Origin: AC-52 sp044870295 | Lineage (GTDB): Bacteria; Actinomycetota; UBA4738 | Assembly (NCBI GenBank): GCA_044870295.1 | Contig: JBIOYQ010000013.1 | Span: 1 to 18,211, forward strand | DNA length: 18,211 bases | Direction: 5' to 3' | Made by a program: the position numbers and the translations under genes | In this document: piece after piece, positions 14,256 through 18,211 of the stretch | Layout of the letters: each line of letters starts with the position of its first letter | How positions within the stretch are numbered: the first letter of the stretch is position 1 | The notes under the pieces: generated by a model | The model's input: only the letters and a program-made list of their open reading frames with translations | The model's database searches: none | What the model was told of the DNA's origin: nothing

Positions 14256-15686
14256 GTGGGAAGCGCCGAGGAGGTCATGACCGAGACGCCCCATCGCAAC
14301 TTGGACCGCCCGGGGCATCGTGATGCCCACGCCCATGCGGCGCCTCAGCCCTTCCAGTACCCCCTGGCGCGAACGTTCGAGGAGCCGGACTGGACCAGGC
14401 TGCCCGGCTATCGAGAGGTCTCGCCTGATCAGTGGGAGAGCGCGCAGTGGCAGCGCGCCCACACCGTCAAAAACCTCAAGGAGCTCAAGGAGGCGCTGGG
14501 CGAGCATCTGACCGACGGGTTGGCAGCCGACATCCAGCGGGACATGGCCGAGCGGGCCACCATGTCCATGCTCATCCCGCCCCAGATGATCAACACCATG
14601 AACGTGATCGACCTGTACGCGGACCCCGTCCGGCGATACATGGCCCCGGCCTTCACGGACCGCGATGTGGAGTGGCCCAGCCACCCCTACGCCACGCGCG
14701 ACAGCCTGCACGAGGCCGACATGTGGGCGGTGGAAGGCCTGACCCACCGTTATCCCACCAAAGTCCTGGCCGAGATCCTTCCCACCTGCCCCCAGTACTG
14801 CGGCCACTGCACCCGCATGGATCTGGTCGGCAACTCCACGCCCACCGTGGCCAAGTACAAGTTCGAGATCAAGCAGCCCGACCGGCTCCAGCTGATGCTG
14901 GACTATCTGCGGGAGACGCCCAGCGTCCGCGACGTGGTGGTGTCGGGCGGCGATGTGGCGAACATGCCGGCCAAGCGCCTGGAGGAATTCGTCTCGTCGC
15001 TCATGGACATCGACAACATCCGCGACATCCGCCTGGCCACGAAGGCCCTCATGGGCCTCCCTCAGCACTTCCTGCAGCCCGAGGTGATGGAGAGCATGGA
15101 GCGGCTCGGGGCCAAGGCGCGGGCCCGGGGCGTGAGCATCGCCGTGCACACCCACGTGAATCACGCCAACCAGCTCACCCCGTTGGTGGCCCGGGCGGCG
15201 GCCACGTTCTTCGACTTCGGCTTCCGGGACGTCCGCAACCAGGGGGTGCTGCTCCGCGGGGTCAACACGACGCCGAAGGAGCTGCTCGACCTGTGCTTCA
15301 CCTTGCTCGACCGGTGCCGCATCCTGCCGTACTACTTCTACATGTGCGACATGATCCCCGGCGCCGAGCACTGGAGGACGGCCGTTTGGGAGGCGCAGGG
15401 CCTGCAGCACGCCATCATGGGGTACCTCCCGGGGTTCGCCACCCCTCGCATCGTCTGCGACGTCCCGTTCGTGGGGAAGCGATGGGTGCACCAGGTCGAC
15501 GAGTACGATCGCGAGCGCGGGATCAGCTACTGGACGAAGAACTACCGCACGGGCATCGAGTTCGACGAGCCCGATCCCGAGGCGCTCCGCAAGCCACACC
15601 CGTACTACGACCCGATCTCCACCCTGCCCGAGACGGGACAGCGCTGGTGGCGGGAGCAGGCCCGTCAGCCGGTCACTGCATCCTGA
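14256..15686 (+). CDS. KamA-family radical SAM protein (lysine 2,3-aminomutase-like, divergent)
   Basis: The product is about 476 residues and resembles lysine 2,3-aminomutases, PLP-dependent radical SAM enzymes. Counting from ATG 14277, the cluster ligands CX3CX2C are Cys171, Cys175 and Cys178 (CPQYCGHC). SGGDVANM gives the SAM-binding region. The likely PLP lysine is Lys401 (VGKRW). Asp358 (MCDMIPG) and Asp395 (CDVP) match positions that bind the lysine side chain in KamA. Departures from KamA are CGHCTRMDLVG instead of the usual CRHCTRRR-type motif, RLATKALMG where KamA has an RIGSR-type motif, and a loop one residue shorter before the PLP lysine. The substrate is therefore uncertain. GTG 14256 has GGGGAGG 4 nt upstream; ATG 14277 is an alternative start with GAGGAGG only 2 nt away. 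Confidence 0.85.
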   Translation: MGSAEEVMTETPHRNLDRPGHRDAHAHAAPQPFQYPLARTFEEPDWTRLPGYREVSPDQWESAQWQRAHTVKNLKELKEALGEHLTDGLAADIQRDMAERATMSMLIPPQMINTMNVIDLYADPVRRYMAPAFTDRDVEWPSHPYATRDSLHEADMWAVEGLTHRYPTKVLAEILPTCPQYCGHCTRMDLVGNSTPTVAKYKFEIKQPDRLQLMLDYLRETPSVRDVVVSGGDVANMPAKRLEEFVSSLMDIDNIRDIRLATKALMGLPQHFLQPEVMESMERLGAKARARGVSIAVHTHVNHANQLTPLVARAAATFFDFGFRDVRNQGVLLRGVNTTPKELLDLCFTLLDRCRILPYYFYMCDMIPGAEHWRTAVWEAQGLQHAIMGYLPGFATPRIVCDVPFVGKRWVHQVDEYDRERGISYWTKNYRTGIEFDEPDPEALRKPHPYYDPISTLPETGQRWWREQARQPVTAS

Positions 15687-15691
15687 CCGGC

Positions 15692-15697
15692 GAAGGA
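15692..15697 (+). promoter_or_regulatory. Ribosome binding site of yjbQ (GAAGGA)
   Basis: GAAGGA is 8 nt before the GTG at 15706 and lies in the 19-nt gap after the KamA-like gene. It supports the GTG start. Confidence 0.55.
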
Positions 15698-15705
15698 ACC
15701 CTGCC

Positions 15706-16110
15706 GTGCGTTCCCACGAGCTCCCGATCGATACCCGCGGACGTCTGGTCAGCGACGTCACCGACGCGGTGGGCGAGTTCCTGAGCGACATCGACGGTGA
15801 CGGGCTCCTCCACGTGTTCCTCCCGCACGCCACGGCCGGCCTGGCGCTGATGGAGACCGGGTCCGGGTCGGAGGACGACCTCGAGGACGCCGTCCAGCGG
15901 CTCCTGCCCAGAGACGACCGCTATCGCCACCGTCACGGATCGACCGGTCACGGAGGCGACCACCTGCTGCCGGTGTTCGTCGCGCCGACCATGGTGCTCG
16001 CGGTCGAGCGCGGCCGGCTCGTGCTGGGGACCTGGCAGCGCGTGGTCATCGTCGACCCGAACCGCGAGAACAACGAACGAAGGCTGCAGCTCCGGTTCGT
16101 CGAGGCCTGA
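15706..16110 (+). CDS. yjbQ: YjbQ/UPF0047-family protein
   Basis: This 134-residue protein fits the YjbQ family in length and motifs: LPHATAGLALMETG (from residue 40), a His-rich stretch HGSTGHGGDHLLP (from 77), GRLVLGTWQ (103-111), and a C-terminal strand with NNERRLQLRF. Family members have been linked to weak thiamine-phosphate-synthase activity, but the physiological role is unsettled. The conserved histidines suggest a metal or phosphate site. It follows the KamA-like gene by 19 nt on the same strand with its own ribosome binding site, so the two are probably co-transcribed. It converges on the collagen-like gene with a 16-nt gap. Confidence 0.9.
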   Translation: MRSHELPIDTRGRLVSDVTDAVGEFLSDIDGDGLLHVFLPHATAGLALMETGSGSEDDLEDAVQRLLPRDDRYRHRHGSTGHGGDHLLPVFVAPTMVLAVERGRLVLGTWQRVVIVDPNRENNERRLQLRFVEA

Positions 16111-16126
16111 GCGCTCCTGCCGCTAC

Positions 16127-16879
16127 CTACCCCGCGCAGAGGACGTGCGCGACCAGGATCCAACTGACGTTCGCGGAGACGACCTCGTCGGCTCGAGCCA
16201 GCCACCCGATGCGGTTGCCGAACAGGTCGACGTAGAAGTCGCTGTCTGCCAGCGCGACCTGGTTCGGTCCCCCGACGCTCGCGCCACCGCCGATCGCCTG
16301 CGAACCCTCCGGGCACAGAGCCAAGACCACCTTGGTGTCGTCCCCGTTCAGCTCGCTGAGCTGCTCGATCACCTGGAGGTCGCCCAGGCCCGGTCCGGCC
16401 GGCCCCTGAGGACCCTCGGGCCCCCGTGGACCTTGTGGCCCGGTATCGCCCTGCGGACCGGCGGGGCCGGCGGGACCGCGTGCGCCGTCGTCACCCTGTG
16501 GACCCTGCTCGCCCATGTCACCCTGAGGACCTGCGGGACCGGCGGGACCCTGGGGTCCGTCATCGCCTTTCGGCCCCTGGGAACCTGCGGGACCGGCGGG
16601 ACCCTGGGGTCCGGCTGGACCGGCAGGACCGGCCGGTCCCGGAGGACCGGTCACGTTCCACTGGATCGCCGTCTCGTTCGACCGGCACGACTCCGCGGCG
16701 GACACGATCCGGACCTGCCCGTTGCCGGGCGTGTCCGACTTCACGCAGGCGCGGATGACGGTGTCGTCTCCATCGGTCTTCGCCACCGCAAGCGTCGCCA
16801 CCCCGACCACCAGGAGCATCCCCAGGAGCGCGGCGGCTCCCGCCGACGCCCTTCGCCTGACCGTGCCCGTCTTCGACAT
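16127..16879 (-). CDS. Secreted collagen-like (Gly-X-Y) protein
   Basis: The 250-residue protein has a basic N terminus and a hydrophobic segment (about 13-33, ending AVA), acting as a signal peptide or anchor. A small module with Cys45 and Cys65 (IRACVKS, VSAAESCRSNETAIQWN) is common in bacterial collagen-like proteins. Residues 78-164 are 29 uninterrupted Gly-X-Y triplets, rich in GPA and GPQ with charged GDD, GPK, GAR and GPE triplets. A C-terminal globular domain (about 168-250) contains LCPEGSQAIGGGASVGG and ends VAHVLCAG. It is probably a triple-helical surface or secreted trimer. The frame is open much further upstream, but ATG 16879 begins the signal peptide and has an excellent GAGGAGGTG site 7 nt upstream. 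Confidence 0.9.
   Translation of the reverse strand: MSKTGTVRRRASAGAAALLGMLLVVGVATLAVAKTDGDDTVIRACVKSDTPGNGQVRIVSAAESCRSNETAIQWNVTGPPGPAGPAGPAGPQGPAGPAGSQGPKGDDGPQGPAGPAGPQGDMGEQGPQGDDGARGPAGPAGPQGDTGPQGPRGPEGPQGPAGPGLGDLQVIEQLSELNGDDTKVVLALCPEGSQAIGGGASVGGPNQVALADSDFYVDLFGNRIGWLARADEVVSANVSWILVAHVLCAG
16388..16648 (-). repeat. Gly-X-Y coding repeat with a 31-bp exact direct repeat
   Basis: This is the collagen-like segment of the gene, 87 codons long. Inside it a 31-bp sequence occurs identically at 16529-16559 and 16583-16613, offset by 54 bp or six triplets. Such near-identical units can change copy number by slippage or recombination while keeping the reading frame. Confidence 0.85.
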
Positions 16880-16886
16880 GCAGAGA

Positions 16887-16895
16887 CACCTCCTC
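16887..16895 (-). promoter_or_regulatory. Very strong Shine-Dalgarno of the collagen-like gene (GAGGAGGTG)
   Basis: Minus-strand GAGGAGGTG, nearly the full complement of the 16S rRNA tail, is 7 nt from the ATG at 16879. It decides the start and suggests high translation. Confidence 0.8.
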
Positions 16896-17020
16896 ACAGC
16901 GTCTATCGGGTTGAGCAGGGGGAGGGATTGATCGGATTCAGCGCAAAGCCATCGAAAGCCTGGGACCTCCCGCACCGTCCGACCGGTACACGCCGACGCT
17001 CGGCCTAATCCGGGTCTCCG

Positions 17021-17026
17021 TATACT
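17021..17026 (+). promoter_or_regulatory. -10 box (TATACT) ahead of the amidohydrolase leader ORF
   Basis: TATACT is followed by 7 nt and an ATG at 17034, the same geometry as the other leaderless starts in the window. No convincing -35 hexamer is seen. Confidence 0.6.
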
Positions 17027-17033
17027 CCCGCCA

Positions 17034-17072
17034 ATGGACGCTGGCCTTCCGGCGATTGGCGAGGCCTCGTGA
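17034..17072 (+). CDS. Putative 12-codon leaderless leader ORF overlapping the amidohydrolase start
   Basis: ATG 17034 lies 7 nt after a perfect TATACT box and opens a frame encoding MDAGLPAIGEAS. Its TGA (17070-17072) overlaps the GTG start of the amidohydrolase in a GTGA arrangement. The amidohydrolase GTG has only a weak purine run upstream (GGCGAGG, 17057-17063), so ribosomes finishing the leader may restart on it. There is no repeated amino acid that would suggest classic attenuation. It could instead be chance, with the downstream GTG used directly. Confidence 0.4.
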   Translation: MDAGLPAIGEAS

Positions 17073-18211
17073 AGACGCTGTACCGGGCCACCCGGGTCTA
17101 TACGCTCAGCCATCCTGCCGTGGGGGAGTGGCTGCTGGTTGATGACCGTCATGTGGAACGGGTCGGCGTGGGCGATCCGCCCGAGGCCGACCGCCTGATG
17201 GATCTCCCCGGCACCACGATCGTGCCGGGCTTCATCGACAGCCATGTGCACCTGACGGGAACGACGCTCTCCGGCATCGGGATCCCCCTGGAGCGAGCGC
17301 GATCCGGACCGGAGCTCCTCGGTCTGGTGGCGGAGGAGCTCACGCGCGCACCGACCAGGGTGCTGGCCCACGGATTCGACGAATCTCACTGGGATCGGCC
17401 CGACCTGCCGACCATCACCGACCTCGACGAGCTGACCGACACCCCGATCATCCTGATCCGGGCCGACGGCCACATCGCGCTGGCGAACACGGCCGCCCTC
17501 AAGGAGTCGGAGGCCGCCCTGGAGGATGGCGTCGACACCGACGCGCTGGGCAATCCCACGGGGGTCGTGCGGCGCCAGGCGAACCGTCGGCTCCAGCGAT
17601 GGTTCCACGAAGCGCTGAGCGACCACGAGCTGCGTGAGCTCCAGCTGCAGGCCACCGCGCTCGCCGCCTCACGGGGCGTCACCTGTGTCCACGAGATGGC
17701 CATCCCGCTGTCGCACGGCCGCCGCGAGGTCGAGGTACTCGTGCAGCACCGGCACCAGCTGCCGGTCGACGTGGTCGTCTACGTCGCCGAAAAGGACATC
17801 CCGTGGATCATGGACCTCGGCCTGGAGACGCTGGGAGGCGACCTGTCGCTCGACGGGTCGATCGGTGCTCGGACCGCGGCCATGTCCTCGCCCTACGCCG
17901 ACGACGACGGCACGGGCGTCCTCTACGAAGTGGACGACGAGCTGGCCCAGATCTTCCACAACGCCCACCTGGGCGGGTTGCAGGTCTCCGTCCATGCCAT
18001 CGGCGACGAAGCGATCGAACAGGCCCTTCGTGTGTGGGAGCGCGTCTATCGATCGCTGGACAGCCGCCAGCGCCGGCACTTTCGCGCGCGGCGCAACCGC
18101 ATCGAGCACTTCGAGCTCCCCACCAGCCGCCAGATCGAACGCGCCGCCGCCCTCGGGCTTGCCATCTCCGTCCAGCCCGCCTTCGACGCGGAATGGGGGC
18201 ACGCTGGCCAG
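17069..18211 (+). CDS. Amidohydrolase family protein, YtcJ/amidohydrolase-3 type (3' end outside window)
   Basis: The frame from GTG 17069 runs open to the window end, giving 381 residues of a family that usually reaches about 530-560. Motifs: PGFIDSHVHL with metal ligands His59 and His61; HGFDESHW; RADGHIALANTAAL; LDGSIGARTAAMSSPYADDD; SVHAIGDEAI with His309; RIEHFEL with His347; and ISVQPAF. These are characteristic of metal-dependent deacylases and deformylases such as YtcJ- and NfdA-like proteins, acting on N-acyl or amide substrates. The substrate cannot be told. There is no signal peptide, so it is cytosolic. The start is defined by the GTGA overlap with a 12-codon leader ORF and by the onset of family similarity. 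Confidence 0.9.
   Translation, partial: MKTLYRATRVYTLSHPAVGEWLLVDDRHVERVGVGDPPEADRLMDLPGTTIVPGFIDSHVHLTGTTLSGIGIPLERARSGPELLGLVAEELTRAPTRVLAHGFDESHWDRPDLPTITDLDELTDTPIILIRADGHIALANTAALKESEAALEDGVDTDALGNPTGVVRRQANRRLQRWFHEALSDHELRELQLQATALAASRGVTCVHEMAIPLSHGRREVEVLVQHRHQLPVDVVVYVAEKDIPWIMDLGLETLGGDLSLDGSIGARTAAMSSPYADDDGTGVLYEVDDELAQIFHNAHLGGLQVSVHAIGDEAIEQALRVWERVYRSLDSRQRRHFRARRNRIEHFELPTSRQIERAAALGLAISVQPAFDAEWGHAGQ

Noticed and set aside
14208..15833. Long open frame on the minus strand opposite the KamA-like gene
   Set aside because: It is antisense to a well-supported gene and its His/Gly/Arg/Val-rich translation matches no family.

Overview
This window reads as a chromosomal stretch of a very GC-rich bacterium, most likely a deep or uncultured lineage of Actinomycetota. 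The evidence is indirect. There is a HelY-type DEVH helicase. There is an MtrA-MtrB-LpqB-like operon order. Many genes appear leaderless, with a TANNNT box 6-7 nt before the ATG. No rRNA, tRNA, mobile element or CRISPR array was seen, and no gap between genes exceeds about 160 nt. The region is compact core genome, with some unusual gene neighbourhoods.

Layout. Left part (1-3396): the end of an ArsR-type regulator, then helY on the plus strand. Next (3375-6590): ygfZ on the minus strand, divergent from an M24 peptidase that is directly followed by an acyl-CoA dehydrogenase. Middle (6609-9191): cysS on the minus strand, divergent from a second acyl-CoA dehydrogenase. Minus-strand block (9221-14117): transcription runs asnC-type regulator, thermonuclease-like lipoprotein, MtrA-like response regulator, MtrB-like kinase, GerMN-Gmad2 lipoprotein, tandem Gmad2 lipoprotein. 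Right part: a divergent KamA-type radical SAM enzyme followed by yjbQ (plus), a secreted collagen-like protein (minus), and a truncated amidohydrolase (plus) that runs off the window.

How the genes fit together. The response regulator, kinase and GerMN lipoprotein copy the mtrA-mtrB-lpqB order of actinobacteria. Here, however, the lipoprotein ends in a Gmad2 domain, and a second all-Gmad2 lipoprotein follows; this suggests an envelope-sensing module. The AsnC regulator faces the KamA-like gene across an intergenic region with a 13-bp inverted repeat over the likely promoter, which suggests amino-acid-responsive control. The two acyl-CoA dehydrogenases, the peptidase and the amidohydrolase point to use of peptides, fatty or branched acids and amides.

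The most interesting observations are a consistent leaderless promoter architecture, including two divergent pairs with overlapping promoters; a 12-codon leaderless leader ORF whose stop overlaps the GTG start of the amidohydrolase; the modified MtrAB-LpqB-like operon; and the atypical KamA-family enzyme with its candidate operator.
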